From Providencia rettgeri (lineage in GTDB: Bacteria; Pseudomonadota; Gammaproteobacteria; Enterobacterales; Enterobacteriaceae): DNA of 64,000 bases. Position 1 is the first letter of the stretch, and each line of letters begins with the position of its first letter. The notes below the pieces were generated by a model that saw only the letters and a list, made by a program, of their open reading frames with translations, made no database searches and was not told the origin of the DNA. The DNA lies in assembly GCF_001874625.1 (NCBI RefSeq), contig NZ_CP017671.1, positions 1,612,001 to 1,676,000 on the forward strand. Direction: 5' to 3'. Below, piece by piece: positions 9,176 to 18,623 of this stretch. The translations under genes and the position numbers were made by a program.

Positions 9176-12100
9176 ATTCTCAAGACGTCAATGGCTTAAA
9201 GGTGGTTTGGTAGTTGGTGGTATCGCATTATTTGGTGCAAGCTACCGAGATGTGGCCAAACGCGCAGTCGATGGGCTAGTTAACGGCACTTCTGGTAAAG
9301 TCACTCTTGACCGCATTAATGGCAACTCTTTGCGACCAGAAGGTCAGGCGACTAAAGGCTGGCAAGAAAACCCGGAACAAGTAGTTGCAATGACCCAATG
9401 CTTTGGTTGTTGGACACAATGTGGTATTCGTGCCCGTGTCGATACCGCTAAAAATGAAGTATTACGTATCGCAGGTAACCCTTATCACCCATTATCACAC
9501 GAAGAGCATTTTCCTTATGGAATGCCGCTGAAAACTGCATTTAATAAAATGAGCGGGGAATCAGGGCTAGAACATCGGTCAACCGCTTGTGCACGTGGGG
9601 CAACCTTAATGGAAGGTTTAACTAGTCCACTGCGTATTTTAGAACCAATGAAACGTGTTGGTAAACGTGGAGAGGGCAAGTGGCAACGCATCAGTTTTGA
9701 GCAATTAATTAAAGAAGTTGTTGAAGGCGGTGATTTATTTGGTGAAGGCCATGTTGATGGTTTAAGAGCTATTCGTGACCTTGAAACGCCACTTGACCCA
9801 GCACAGCCAAAATTGGGCCCCAAAGCGAACCAGCTGCTGGTAACTAATGCAGGGGACGACGGGCGTGATGGGTTTATTCGTCGCTTTGCTCAAAACGCGT
9901 TTGGCAGTAAAAATTTCGGTGCCCACGGTTCCTATTGCGGTCTTGCTTATCGCGCCGGTTCGGGTGCTTTAATGGATGACTTAAACAAAAATGCGCACGT
10001 AAAACCAGATTGGGATAACGTTCGTTTTGCATTATTCCTTGGAACCTCACCTGCTCAGTCAGGTAACCCATTTAAACGCCAAGGTCGCCAGTTAGCGACA
10101 GCACGTCTGCGTGACTCGTTTAACTATGTGGTGGTTTCTCCTGCGCTACCACTGACAACCACACTGGCTAATGACCATGGTCACTGGGTGCCAGTACAAC
10201 CCGGAACTGATGCAGCGTTAGTCATGGGAATGATCCGCTGGATCATTGAAAATGAGCGTTATAATGCCAAGTACCTTAGCGTGCCTAGTGAGAAATCAAT
10301 GGAAGCGATGGGGGAGAAAAGTTGGACAAACTCAACGCATTTAGTCATTACTGATGATGCTCACCCATTAGCAGGCAAATTATTAATTTCATCTTATCTT
10401 ACTGGCGAAGGCGACGATGAAAAAGCTTATGTCGTCCAAGATACGTCTGGTGAATTGAAACTTGCCAGTGAAGTCCCAGCCGCAGAGTTGTTTGTCACTC
10501 GCCAAGTGACATTGCATGATGGCAGTGAAGTTACCGTAAAATCGAGCTTCCAATGCTTAAAAGAAGCGGCCAATCGTATGACACTCCAAGAATATAGCGA
10601 TCGCTGCCATGTTCCAGTGAAAACCATTGAATCATTAGGTAGAGCATTAACGTCATATGATAGAAAAGCTGCCGTTATTTCTCATGGCGGCATGATGGGC
10701 GGTAATGGCTTTTACACTGCATGGTCAGTCGTTATGCTTAACGCATTGATTGGTAACTTGAACTTGAAAGGTGGTGTGTCCGTTGGGGGCGGTAAATTCA
10801 ACGGTGAAATGGATGGTCCACGTTACAAAATTGCCAGCTACAAAGGCAAAGTAAAACCAAAAGGCGTTGTTTTATCGCGTAGTAATGAAGTGTATGAAAA
10901 ATCAGATGAGTTCAAAGCGCGCCTTGCGGCAGGGGAAAATCCGTATCCTGCAAAAGCACCTTGGTATCCGTTTGCTAAAGGGCAACTCACTGAGCAACTG
11001 GCATCAGCATTAATGGGTTATCCTTATGCATTAAAAGCTTGGATCACCAATATGACCAACCCGGTGTATGGAATCGCGGGTATCCGCCAAGTGATGGAAG
11101 AAAAACTGAAAGATCCAAAACACCTTCCGTTGATTATCGGTATTGATGCCTTTATGAATGAAACCACTGCGCTGGCAGATTATATCGTACCGGATACCCA
11201 TAATTTTGAAAGTTGGGGTTTTAGCGCTCCTTGGTCAGGGGTTCAAGTTAAAGCGAGTACAGCGCGTTGGCCGATTGTTGAGTCACGCACCGCCAAAACG
11301 GCAGATGGTCAGCCCGTATCGATGGAAAGCTTCTGTATTGCAGTTGCCAAAGAATTGGGGTTACCTGGTTTTGGCGACAACGTGATTGAAGATATGGATG
11401 GCAACCTGCATTCACTAAATACAGCGGAAGATTATTATTTACGTGTTGCTGCGAATATGGCGTGGCTAGGTGAAAAACCAGTACCAGAAGCCGCTTCGGA
11501 AGATATCCAAATTAGTGGGGTAGAACGTATTTTACCTGCGATCACCAATACGCTAAAACCTGAAGAAGTTCGCCGTGTTGCTTATATCTTTACGCGAGGT
11601 GGCCGTTTCGCACCATATGAAAAAGCATGGGATGGCGATGCAACTGGTCCGCAATGGAAAAAAGGCTTACAAATTTGGAACCCAACTGTGGCCGTTAATC
11701 GCCACGCGATCACCGGTGAACGTTACAGTGGTTGCCCTACATATTACCCACCGCGTATGGCAAATGGTGACGATGTGAATGTGGTGTTCCCAGAAAAAGA
11801 ATGGCCATTGAAACTAATGTCATTCAAATCCCATGTGATGAGTAGTTCGACAACAGTAATTGAACGCTTACGTCATGTTAAACCTACGAATCTTGTTGCT
11901 ATTCACCCTGATGATGCTGCAAAAGTGGGGGTTAAACACGGAGATTGGATACGTATTACCACACCGGGTGGCCAAGCAGAGGCTCAAGTGAGTGTGCTTG
12001 ATGGCGTGATGCCGGGAGTACTTGCAATTGAACATGGCTATGGTCATACCGAAATGGGCGCGAAACAGCATTATTTAGATGACCAACCGATGCCAATGAA

Positions 12101-12242
12101 TGCTGCAAATGGTTCAGGGATCAATCTAAACGATTTAGGTTTTGCAGACCCAACAAGGGAAGTCGCCAATACATGGTTAGATTGGGTATCGGGTGCTTCT
12201 GTACGTCAAGGTTTACCTGCTCGAATTGAGCTCATTGGTTAA
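9168..12242 (+). CDS. ttrA: TtrA tetrathionate reductase molybdopterin catalytic subunit
   Basis: A 1024-residue DMSO-reductase-family enzyme that reduces tetrathionate to thiosulfate in the periplasm. It begins with a canonical Tat motif, SRRQWLKGG. The [4Fe-4S] ligands lie in CFGCWTQCGIR with the later Cys of TACARGATL, and HGSYCGLAY probably supplies the cysteine ligand to molybdenum, as in other TtrA-type enzymes. The ATG at 9168 lies within ttrC, consistent with a tightly coupled ttrBCA operon. A strong terminator follows, so the operon ends here. Confidence 0.95.
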   Translation: MAKFSRRQWLKGGLVVGGIALFGASYRDVAKRAVDGLVNGTSGKVTLDRINGNSLRPEGQATKGWQENPEQVVAMTQCFGCWTQCGIRARVDTAKNEVLRIAGNPYHPLSHEEHFPYGMPLKTAFNKMSGESGLEHRSTACARGATLMEGLTSPLRILEPMKRVGKRGEGKWQRISFEQLIKEVVEGGDLFGEGHVDGLRAIRDLETPLDPAQPKLGPKANQLLVTNAGDDGRDGFIRRFAQNAFGSKNFGAHGSYCGLAYRAGSGALMDDLNKNAHVKPDWDNVRFALFLGTSPAQSGNPFKRQGRQLATARLRDSFNYVVVSPALPLTTTLANDHGHWVPVQPGTDAALVMGMIRWIIENERYNAKYLSVPSEKSMEAMGEKSWTNSTHLVITDDAHPLAGKLLISSYLTGEGDDEKAYVVQDTSGELKLASEVPAAELFVTRQVTLHDGSEVTVKSSFQCLKEAANRMTLQEYSDRCHVPVKTIESLGRALTSYDRKAAVISHGGMMGGNGFYTAWSVVMLNALIGNLNLKGGVSVGGGKFNGEMDGPRYKIASYKGKVKPKGVVLSRSNEVYEKSDEFKARLAAGENPYPAKAPWYPFAKGQLTEQLASALMGYPYALKAWITNMTNPVYGIAGIRQVMEEKLKDPKHLPLIIGIDAFMNETTALADYIVPDTHNFESWGFSAPWSGVQVKASTARWPIVESRTAKTADGQPVSMESFCIAVAKELGLPGFGDNVIEDMDGNLHSLNTAEDYYLRVAANMAWLGEKPVPEAASEDIQISGVERILPAITNTLKPEEVRRVAYIFTRGGRFAPYEKAWDGDATGPQWKKGLQIWNPTVAVNRHAITGERYSGCPTYYPPRMANGDDVNVVFPEKEWPLKLMSFKSHVMSSSTTVIERLRHVKPTNLVAIHPDDAAKVGVKHGDWIRITTPGGQAEAQVSVLDGVMPGVLAIEHGYGHTEMGAKQHYLDDQPMPMNAANGSGINLNDLGFADPTREVANTWLDWVSGASVRQGLPARIELIG

Positions 12243-12367
12243 AAGAAGTAGTAAGGGTTGCTAGTGTGTGAGGGGCTGCATAGTCTCATCATTAGCAATC
12301 TGTTTTAAGCAGTTGACATTGCGCATAACACAGTGAGATTACCACACTGTAACTTCGGCAAATGCCT

Positions 12368-12391
12368 GGGAGGGGGAGCCCTCCCTTTTTT
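12368..12391 (+). terminator. Rho-independent terminator of ttrBCA
   Basis: GGGAGGG-ggag-CCCTCCC is a 7-bp all-strong stem followed by a run of six T. Confidence 0.9.
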
Positions 12392-12397
12392 ATTGGG

Positions 12398-13417
12398 TTA
12401 ACGCAGAAGTGGCGAAATAGATTGCTCCAGCCCGACACTTTGTAGCATCAAAGCCCCCATCAGTATAAAGAAAACACCGGCAAAAATTTTTAATGCTATT
12501 CCCCAATATGGGGACAGCTGTTTTCCTGTTAACCGCGATAAACGAATAGCTTTATCACGCATAAAATGAACAAAAATAGCAATTAAACAAATGGTTAATG
12601 CTGTACCAACCGCCATTGCTAGCGCCGCGATAACTCCCCATGCGTATACTTCAATCACATAAGAAAACAATAATACGAGAATGGCACCAGAGCAAGGGCG
12701 TGCCCCCATTGATAGAATAATCAACACTTTACTTTTAAAACTAGATTGAATTTGGTGAGATTGGATGACGTGCTGATGACCACAGTGACAAACGGGGTGT
12801 GGTGTCAATGTGTTGGGCTGGATCATTCGCTTGGTTGATTGTGTTAATGGCTTAAGGTTTTTTATCACTAGTGGTGATAATGCCCTAGAAAGGCGTGTTT
12901 GCCAGTAACGGCGTAAAGCAGTAATACATAAAAAACAGCCAAGTATTATGACAAATAAATAGCTTAATTGTTCTGCATATAAGCTGACCTGATTCAAATG
13001 TTTGGTGGATAGCTGAAATAACACTAACACGACAGAAACTAACGTAATAGCAACGACCCCTTGTAAGAGCGATGCTAATAAACTAATGATAACACTCTGT
13101 TTTAAATGAGTTCCTTGGGTCGCTATATAGGTTGTGATAATGAGCTTTCCATGGCCAGGTCCCAGAGCATGTAAAAAACCGTATAAAAAGCTAACGGCAA
13201 TTAGCAAACTTCCAGCATACAGTGGGTGTGAGCTGGTTTCTTGTAGTAAATCCGATAAACCTTGGTTTAACTGTTTTTGCCAGCCAATACTCAGTTGTAA
13301 CCATGTTCCCCAATAGCGATACGCTAGCCAAATGGCGAAAGCTAATAAACTAAACGAGACAATGATTAGCAAAGTTTTTGTTGCTTTGTATACAGAGGAT
13401 GAGGGGGTTAAGGACAT
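12398..13417 (-). CDS. zevB: ZevB-like metal permease (NicO/RcnA superfamily)
   Basis: A 339-residue membrane protein of the nickel/cobalt (NicO) superfamily. It shows the family's histidine motif HALGPGHGKLII near residue 85, a second GARPCSGAILVLL motif near residue 240, and a histidine/cysteine-rich cytosolic loop, CHCGHQHVIQSH, suited to metal binding. Pairing with an upstream DUF1007 protein matches the ZevAB zinc-uptake pair described in Haemophilus influenzae. Its start overlaps the zevA end by 10 bp. Zinc as substrate is inferred from the partner and the Zur-like site; nickel or cobalt cannot be excluded. Confidence 0.8.
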   Translation of the reverse strand: MSLTPSSSVYKATKTLLIIVSFSLLAFAIWLAYRYWGTWLQLSIGWQKQLNQGLSDLLQETSSHPLYAGSLLIAVSFLYGFLHALGPGHGKLIITTYIATQGTHLKQSVIISLLASLLQGVVAITLVSVVLVLFQLSTKHLNQVSLYAEQLSYLFVIILGCFLCITALRRYWQTRLSRALSPLVIKNLKPLTQSTKRMIQPNTLTPHPVCHCGHQHVIQSHQIQSSFKSKVLIILSMGARPCSGAILVLLFSYVIEVYAWGVIAALAMAVGTALTICLIAIFVHFMRDKAIRLSRLTGKQLSPYWGIALKIFAGVFFILMGALMLQSVGLEQSISPLLR

Positions 13418-14043
13418 CGAATATCAACTCGCTGTGCAAACTGTTTCCCAAGCGCTAAATCTTCTTCTGGGGTATCACTTTTATCTAAAGAAAATGCGTA
13501 AGCCCGCATCGAATCGGTGATATTGGCTTCTTGTAAGTCAATATCACAATTGGCTGCTAATTCAATTGGCAGAGTAATTTGTTGTTTATTTTGATACGTC
13601 ATACTGACATAAAAGCTAGGGTCATAAGTTTGTATTTTGATATGTGAATCTGCAATAGGTAGTGGCTGCATAAATGAAGCTGTAAAGAAAAATACTAATG
13701 AAAACCCCTCTTTTTCTAAATGGTAGCTGTCAGGGATACGCTTAAAGTTAACCTTTTTGTCTTGATAATAAAAATCAGTGAAATAATTTTGCATTAAAAT
13801 ATTAGCCATAATAATGGCTTCTTGTTGTTTCCAGCGTGGGTCATCGGGTTTAACCCCTTTCAATTCATAGGCAATATCTGCCGATGTCATCGGGTCCATC
13901 TTCCAAACATAGCTTATACCTGAGTATTTGTTTTGTTTGGTTTCAAGGGACATTTGCATCTCAATAAAACTATGAGGATGCGCTGCAACGTGTGGCGCAA
14001 AGATAGCCAGTATTAATAGATATAAAGGAAAAAAACGTCTCAT
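13408..14043 (-). CDS. zevA: ZevA-like periplasmic protein (DUF1007)
   Basis: A 211-residue exported protein. The signal peptide ends near VAA, and the mature N-terminus begins HPHSFIEM, the conserved histidine motif of DUF1007/ZevA proteins. WKMDPMTSADIAYEL is the other recognisable family block. It is thought to work with the downstream permease in zinc acquisition. The ORF overlaps zevB by 10 bp, so the two are co-translated. A Zur-type palindrome lies 31 bp before the ATG. Confidence 0.82.
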   Translation of the reverse strand: MRRFFPLYLLILAIFAPHVAAHPHSFIEMQMSLETKQNKYSGISYVWKMDPMTSADIAYELKGVKPDDPRWKQQEAIIMANILMQNYFTDFYYQDKKVNFKRIPDSYHLEKEGFSLVFFFTASFMQPLPIADSHIKIQTYDPSFYVSMTYQNKQQITLPIELAANCDIDLQEANITDSMRAYAFSLDKSDTPEEDLALGKQFAQRVDIRCP

Positions 14044-14073
14044 AAAGATAATCTAATTAGCCAAATATAAATA

Positions 14074-14088
14074 TGTTATAACATAACG
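14074..14088 (-). promoter_or_regulatory. Candidate Zur operator of zevAB
   Basis: TGTTATA-A-CATAACG matches the enteric Zur core TGTTATA-N-TATAACA at 12 of 14 specified bases, including all of the left half. It sits where it could block a zevAB promoter. The match supports zinc repression of the operon. Confidence 0.6.
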
Positions 14089-14271
14089 AATGGTGGGCGG
14101 GCATTAAAAACTTTTTGTTGATGTTTTATTTACAATACCCCTGCAAATAAAGGGTTTTTTATTAACATAATAACAGCGATAATATCCACCAAGATTAAAA
14201 AGCCTCAAGCAATGAGCTGAAATCTGAATAAATAGAAAATTATCAACGAGTTAAATAGGATTAAGAACACC

Positions 14272-15315
14272 ATGCCAGTGTTACATAACCAAATTTCAAA
14301 TAAAATATTAAAAGAACGCATGTTGGCGGAAACAGAGCCACGTACCACAATTTCTTTTTATAAATATTTTAATATTCAAGACCCAGTGGCGTTTCGCAAT
14401 GAATGGTATCAACAGTTTACAGCGCTGAGTGTTTTTGGGCGTGTCTACATTGCGAAAGAAGGGGTGAATGCACAAATCAGTGTGCCTGAATCTAATGTTG
14501 ATGCTTTGCGCGAACTGATATATTCCACTGATACCGCACTAAATAACCTGCGTTTAAATATTGCGATTGACGATGACGGTAAGTCTTTCTGGGTGTTACG
14601 CATGAAAGTACGTGATCGCGTGGTGGCAGATGGCATCGAAGATGAAACCTTTAACCCAGCGAATACAGGGCAATATCTGAAAGCTCACGAAGTGAATGAA
14701 ATGATTGACGATCCAAACACGGTATTCGTTGATATGCGTAATCATTACGAATATGAAGTGGGGCGTTTTGATAATGCAATTGAAATTCCATCAGATACTT
14801 TTAGGGAACAACTGCCGATGGCAGTGGAAATGCTGCAAGAGCAAAAAGATAAAAATGTTGTCATGTATTGCACTGGGGGGATTCGCTGTGAAAAAGCCAG
14901 TGCATATATGCTGCATAATGGCTTTAAAAATGTATACCATGTTGAAGGTGGCGTTATTGAGTATGCACGTAAAGCAAAGGAACAAGGTTTACCATTACGT
15001 TTTAAAGGGAAAAACTTTGTGTTTGACAACCGTATGGGAGAGCGCATTACGGATGATACTTTAGCCCAATGCCACCAGTGTGGTGCACCATGTGATACCC
15101 ATACTAATTGCAGTAATGATGGCTGCCACTTGTTGTTTATCCAATGCCCTAGCTGCGCAGAAAAATACGAGGGTTGCTGTAGTGTTTCTTGTACTGAGGA
15201 AATGAAACTCCCAGAGCAAGAACAACGTGCTCGCCGTGCAGGCCGTGAAGTCAGCAATAAGATTTTTAATAAATCACGTCATCGTTTATCAGATGGCTTA
15301 TTAAATAAAGAATAA
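14272..15315 (+). CDS. trhO: TrhO tRNA uridine-34 hydroxylase (YceA)
   Basis: A 347-residue rhodanese-like protein almost collinear with E. coli YceA/TrhO, which makes 5-hydroxyuridine at position 34 of certain tRNAs using oxygen. An N-terminal domain ([10 protein letters not shown]...[10 protein letters not shown]) precedes the rhodanese domain with active-site loop [13 protein letters not shown]-terminal cysteine cluster follows ([34 protein letters not shown]). The start MPVLHN matches E. coli exactly. It is monocistronic, with a hairpin just after the stop. Confidence 0.95.
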   Translation: MPVLHNQISNKILKERMLAETEPRTTISFYKYFNIQDPVAFRNEWYQQFTALSVFGRVYIAKEGVNAQISVPESNVDALRELIYSTDTALNNLRLNIAIDDDGKSFWVLRMKVRDRVVADGIEDETFNPANTGQYLKAHEVNEMIDDPNTVFVDMRNHYEYEVGRFDNAIEIPSDTFREQLPMAVEMLQEQKDKNVVMYCTGGIRCEKASAYMLHNGFKNVYHVEGGVIEYARKAKEQGLPLRFKGKNFVFDNRMGERITDDTLAQCHQCGAPCDTHTNCSNDGCHLLFIQCPSCAEKYEGCCSVSCTEEMKLPEQEQRARRAGREVSNKIFNKSRHRLSDGLLNKE

Positions 15316-15327
15316 CGATAATAAGAA

Positions 15328-15345
15328 AGCCCTTTAATTAGGGCT
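15328..15345. terminator. Bidirectional terminator between trhO and the RcsA-like gene
   Basis: AGCCCT-TTAATT-AGGGCT forms a 6-bp stem. On the minus strand it is followed by TTTCTTAT, on the plus strand by a pyrimidine-rich stretch. It serves two converging genes. Confidence 0.65.
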
Positions 15346-15350
15346 CTCTC

Positions 15351-15943
15351 TTAATATAAATATTTAAATACATTATAGATAAAAAACAATTCAATTCTGT
15401 TTTTTACAAACACTTTCGAAGTGATATGTCTTTTCTGTGAATAAACCGTGCTATTACTAATCCCTAGTTTCCTTGAGATAATATGATTAGGTGTTTCATT
15501 CATCCAGTTATTAATAATGTTTTGTTCTTTTGCAGTGAAGATGGATGAATCTATATTATTAGCGAGCTTCGTGATATGTTCTATTTGTTCGTGTTCTCGA
15601 ATCACTTTATCAAGGGTTTGGGTAATAATATTTTTGGATAGAATGAAATAGTTATCCTTTAATAACAATGGGTTGGCTGTTTGTGGGTAAGGGGCATTTA
15701 TATAAATATAAAACCTAATATTATTTTTCTATTTAATAGATCTTGTAATACTGGACAGTAATTAGAGTAATGACAATAATAAGTTAAATTAGCCAATACA
15801 ATACTTGGCGTGAATTCATTTATAAACCTGATAGCTTCCTCAATACAACCTGTACTAATAAATTCTAATTTTTCATTTTTAGATAAATATTCAGTAATGC
15901 CAAGTCTAGTGTAATAACATTCATCAATAACTAATATTCGCAT
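15351..15943 (-). pseudogene. RcsA/BglJ-like LuxR-family regulator, split by a frameshift
   Basis: Two minus-strand reading segments together read as one protein of about 200 residues. The first (start ATG at 15943, AAGGA 8 nt upstream) has a degenerate receiver domain beginning MRILVIDECYYTRLGITEYL, close to the opening of RcsA. It stops at about 15698. The second continues in another frame through NPLLLKDNYFILSKN to a LuxR HTH: FTAKEQNIINNWMNE...ISRKLGISNSTVYSQKRHI. The frames join at a GGTTTTATA stretch near 15710-15716, and a one-base indel reconnects them. RcsA-type proteins partner RcsB in capsule and motility control. It is either an inactivated gene or a base-calling error. Confidence 0.7.
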
Positions 15944-16158
15944 CGGGAACATCCTTGTTCGAAAAGAGTCTTACAATAAATGGGAATTGCTAGTGAAGTC
16001 AACCGAGGATTAATAAAAATAGTAAATAGTGTTTTTATTTAAAATTGTTATTTAGTTAAAAAGGTACAAGTAGTTATATATAAATATATAACTACTTGTT
16101 TGGTGAATATTATATAAAATAAAATGGATATTAAATTCTTAAATATCCATTCATTTCC

Positions 16159-16413
16159 CTAGTGTGTTTTAAGATTAAGTTCGATATATTCGCCTGACTC
16201 TATCTTATCTACGCCAGCTTGAAGTATATTAATCAATTGCTTAGCAACATCAGTCGTTAGCCACATAGTTTTATCCACAATGGCATCTCCTGAGTTTTTA
16301 TCTTGTTCAGGGAGGTAGTGCAAACGCAACATCATCGCATCGTAGGAATCTACTGTGCTGATGTCCCAGCCAACAACTGGGTGAGTTTGAATAACATCAT
16401 CTTTTCTATTCAT
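16159..16413 (-). CDS. bssS: BssS biofilm-formation regulator
   Basis: An 84-residue cytosolic protein matching E. coli BssS (YceP) through its central block VIQTHPVVGWDISTVDSYDA, MLRLHYLPEQ and MWLTTDVAKQ. BssS influences biofilm formation and indole/AI-2 signalling in E. coli by an unknown mechanism. AGGAGG lies 4 nt before the ATG. It lies beside pyrC, as in E. coli. Confidence 0.93.
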   Translation of the reverse strand: MNRKDDVIQTHPVVGWDISTVDSYDAMMLRLHYLPEQDKNSGDAIVDKTMWLTTDVAKQLINILQAGVDKIESGEYIELNLKTH

Positions 16414-16595
16414 GAAACCTCCTAATCAAACAGCGTGATAAATAGTAAATATCTATAACTGACTAAGAGCAATGTTCTCGAAATGAAGCCACTTTTAGTA
16501 TAAGGAGATTTCGCTAATAAGGAAGCAATTAAAAATTTTTTTTGTATAAATGGCAGGAAATGCACAAAAATGGTGAGTATGACTATAAAAAGTAA

Positions 16596-16622
16596 TATAG
16601 GAAGCCCAAATAGCTTCCTATA
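16596..16622 (-). terminator. pyrC terminator
   Basis: A 10-bp perfect stem (TATAGGAAGC / GCTTCCTATA) with a 7-nt loop lies just past the pyrC stop. Downstream on the minus strand the sequence is T-rich (TTACTTTTT). Confidence 0.75.
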
Positions 16623-16630
16623 AGTGCTAA

Positions 16631-17680
16631 TTATTTAGAAAGTGCGATTGTCCACTGAGAGTCCTCACCTGCTAAGAAAGGGACCAGCTTGTCATTACAA
16701 CAATCAATTGATTCACAAGTAATATTGGGCTCTTTAGTTAATGTAATAAACCCGTCGTTAACAGGTAAATTATAAAACTTAGGGCCATTGAGTGAACAGA
16801 ATGCTTCGAAGTGTGCTAGAGCGCCAAGTTCTTCAAAAACAGTGGCATAAGCGGCTAATGCAGTTGGCGCATTAAACACGCCAGCACACCCACAAGATGA
16901 TTCTTTACGTGATTGCACATGTGGAGCCGTATCGGTACCTAGGAAAAAACGGTCACAGCCTGATGCTACCGCTGAGCGAAGTGCTTCTTGGTGAACGTTA
17001 CGTTTTAAAATAGGTAAGCAGAATAAATGTGGCCTGACACCACCGACTAACATGTGATTACGGTTAAACATTAAATGCTGTGGTGTCAATGTGGCTGCGG
17101 TATATTCATTTGCTTCTTGGACGTATTGGGCCGCTTCTTTGGTCGTGATATGCTCAAACACAACCTTTAATTGTGGAAACTGCGCGCGCAAAGGTAGCAT
17201 AACGTGTTCTATAAACAGCGCTTCACGGTCAAAAATATCAATATGGCTAGCGGTTACTTCCCCATGAATTAGCAAGGGCATACCTGCTTGTTCCATAGCC
17301 GCTAGTACGGGATAAATCTTTTTGATATCTGAGACACCATGGCTGGAATTAGTTGTCGCATTGGCAGGATACAATTTACAAGCCGTAAATACCCCTTCAT
17401 GGAAGCCTTTAATCAGCTCAACAGGGTCAGTGCTATCAGTGAGGTAACATGTCATCAAGGGGGTAAATTGGTGACCTTCTGGAACGGCTTGAATAATACG
17501 TTCACGATAAGCTTTTGCCGCTTCAATTGTCGTCACTGGGGGGACAAGATTAGGCATGACAATGGCACGGCCAAAAAATTCACTCGTATAGGGAACGACC
17601 GTTTTTAACATATCATCATCGCGAAAATGAACATGCCAATCATCAGGGCGGCGGATTGTTAGGGTAGTTACAGTTGTCAT
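16631..17680 (-). CDS. pyrC: PyrC dihydroorotase
   Basis: A 349-residue type II dihydroorotase that interconverts carbamoyl-aspartate and dihydroorotate in pyrimidine synthesis. The zinc-ligand motif [11 protein letters not shown] is near residue 15, the carboxylated lysine lies in [12 protein letters not shown], and further ligands lie in LLIHGEV and FEHITT. The catalytic Asp lies in FLGTDTAPH. The substrate-binding loop and [10 protein letters not shown] are also conserved. It is transcribed alone. Its leader carries the elements of the enteric CTP-dependent start-site switch, listed separately. Confidence 0.96.
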   Translation of the reverse strand: MTTVTTLTIRRPDDWHVHFRDDDMLKTVVPYTSEFFGRAIVMPNLVPPVTTIEAAKAYRERIIQAVPEGHQFTPLMTCYLTDSTDPVELIKGFHEGVFTACKLYPANATTNSSHGVSDIKKIYPVLAAMEQAGMPLLIHGEVTASHIDIFDREALFIEHVMLPLRAQFPQLKVVFEHITTKEAAQYVQEANEYTAATLTPQHLMFNRNHMLVGGVRPHLFCLPILKRNVHQEALRSAVASGCDRFFLGTDTAPHVQSRKESSCGCAGVFNAPTALAAYATVFEELGALAHFEAFCSLNGPKFYNLPVNDGFITLTKEPNITCESIDCCNDKLVPFLAGEDSQWTIALSK

Positions 17681-17684
17681 TAAA

Positions 17685-17744
17685 CCGGCTCCATAAGGGT
17701 AGAGAGGGGTGATGAGCGGGTGCTCAAGCCGGGATAGAATGATA
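17685..17744 (-). promoter_or_regulatory. pyrC promoter and CTP-sensing leader hairpin
   Basis: Reading the minus strand, TATCAT (17744-17739) is a -10 box. The start region TATCCCGGCT lies 6-8 nt downstream. CCGGCT (17732-17727) is exactly complementary to AGCCGG (17690-17685), which overlaps the GGAG ribosome-binding site at 17692-17689. In E. coli and Salmonella pyrC, high CTP starts the transcript at C and the full hairpin hides the ribosome-binding site; low CTP shifts the start to G and frees it. All parts needed for that switch are present. No clear PurR box was found. Confidence 0.75.
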
Positions 17745-17831
17745 AAGGGAAAGTCAAAAAATAGCTATGAGAAATCACAATTAAGGTTAATGTCATAGAT
17801 AGATGAGGGGGAGATTAATGTACCAAAAGCA

Positions 17832-17862
17832 AAAAGCCTGCTTAATGATTAAGCAGGCTTTT
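17832..17862 (-). terminator. Terminator of the first tRNA-Asn
   Basis: AAAAGCCTGCTTAA-TGA-TTAAGCAGGCTTTT is a near-perfect hairpin with flanking A and T tracts, so it works on the minus strand 9 bp after the tRNA. Confidence 0.85.
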
Positions 17863-17871
17863 CTAAATGAT

Positions 17872-17947
17872 TGGCTCCTCCAGCTGGACTTGAACCAGCG
17901 ACATACGGATTAACAGTCCGCCGTTCTACCGACTGAACTATGGAGGA
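17872..17947 (-). tRNA. tRNA-Asn(GTT), copy 1
   Basis: A 76-nt gene with encoded CCA. It has the 5' end TCCTCCATAGTTCAGTCGG, anticodon loop CTGTTAA with GTT, and T-loop GGTTCAAGTCC. It is nearly identical to E. coli tRNA-Asn. The other two copies in this window have the same sequence. Confidence 0.97.
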
Positions 17948-18272
17948 ACTCCTTGGTACGCAGAGGATATTAGCTTTCTCTTACTGGATTGTCAAAGGAG
18001 AATATCGAAAAAAAAGTTCGTTTGGCTGTTATCTGTGCGAACTGGGGGAAGTTTGATCGAAAATGATTTGGTGACAGTGAATTGAGGTTCATGCTGATAG
18101 GTAAATGAGTTAAAAGGTAAACCTCTATCATCTGTTCGTGGCTAAATTTTAGGTTGTTATTTCAGTGACTAACTTGTGGCTAATCACTGAGTTTGTAAAC
18201 ACGATTTGGTCGTCAAGAGACCTAGAAGCGTTAAAGAGGGATAACTAACACGGGTTGTCGAACGCCATTTAG

Positions 18273-18428
18273 CAAACCGCGGGTAACAGAAGTATTAAGC
18301 CAGCTAATACGCTTTTTGCTTTGAGAGCGCTATTTATTGTCCAAGCTTGGCATCTGCGTTTAGATAGAGACCCTGCACATCAATGGTTACGACAAGCGAT
18401 AAAACAAATTTTCCTTGAAAAAGAGTGA
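18273..18428 (+). pseudogene. C-terminal remnant of a LysR-family regulator
   Basis: The open stretch between tRNA-Asn copies 1 and 2 ends with AWHLRLDRDPAHQWLRQAIK and a stop at 18428. This is the typical LysR substrate-domain C-terminus (W-H-x-R...DPAHxWLR). No HTH or start is present, and the frame closes at a TAG at 18270. It is therefore a decayed fragment. The rest of the 600-bp inter-tRNA spacer (17948-18272 and 18429-18510) shows no gene. Confidence 0.6.
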
Positions 18429-18518
18429 GTGAAAATATACGGGGGAATTTATAATGGGGGCTTTACGGTATATAACCAGTTTGTGTGTGGTGGGTACTCA
18501 GTAGAAATAGATAGCAAA

Positions 18519-18539
18519 AAGCCCGCACTAGGCGGGCTT
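18519..18539 (-). terminator. Terminator of tRNA-Asn copy 2
   Basis: AAGCCCGC-actag-GCGGGCTT is an 8-bp stem preceded on the plus strand by an A-tract. It terminates minus-strand transcription 9 bp after the tRNA. Confidence 0.85.
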
Positions 18540-18547
18540 CTTAAATT

Positions 18548-18623
18548 TGGCTCCTCCAGCTGGACTTGAACCAGCGACATACGGATTAACAGTCCGCCGT
18601 TCTACCGACTGAACTATGGAGGA
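18548..18623 (-). tRNA. tRNA-Asn(GTT), copy 2
   Basis: Identical 76-nt tRNA-Asn with anticodon GTT and encoded CCA. Its terminator and 5' flank are almost the same as those of copy 3, pointing to a local duplication. Confidence 0.97.

Noticed and set aside
12398..13417. RcnA nickel/cobalt efflux pump
   Set aside because: Same superfamily, but the paired DUF1007 gene and the Zur-like site favour a ZevB-type zinc permease.
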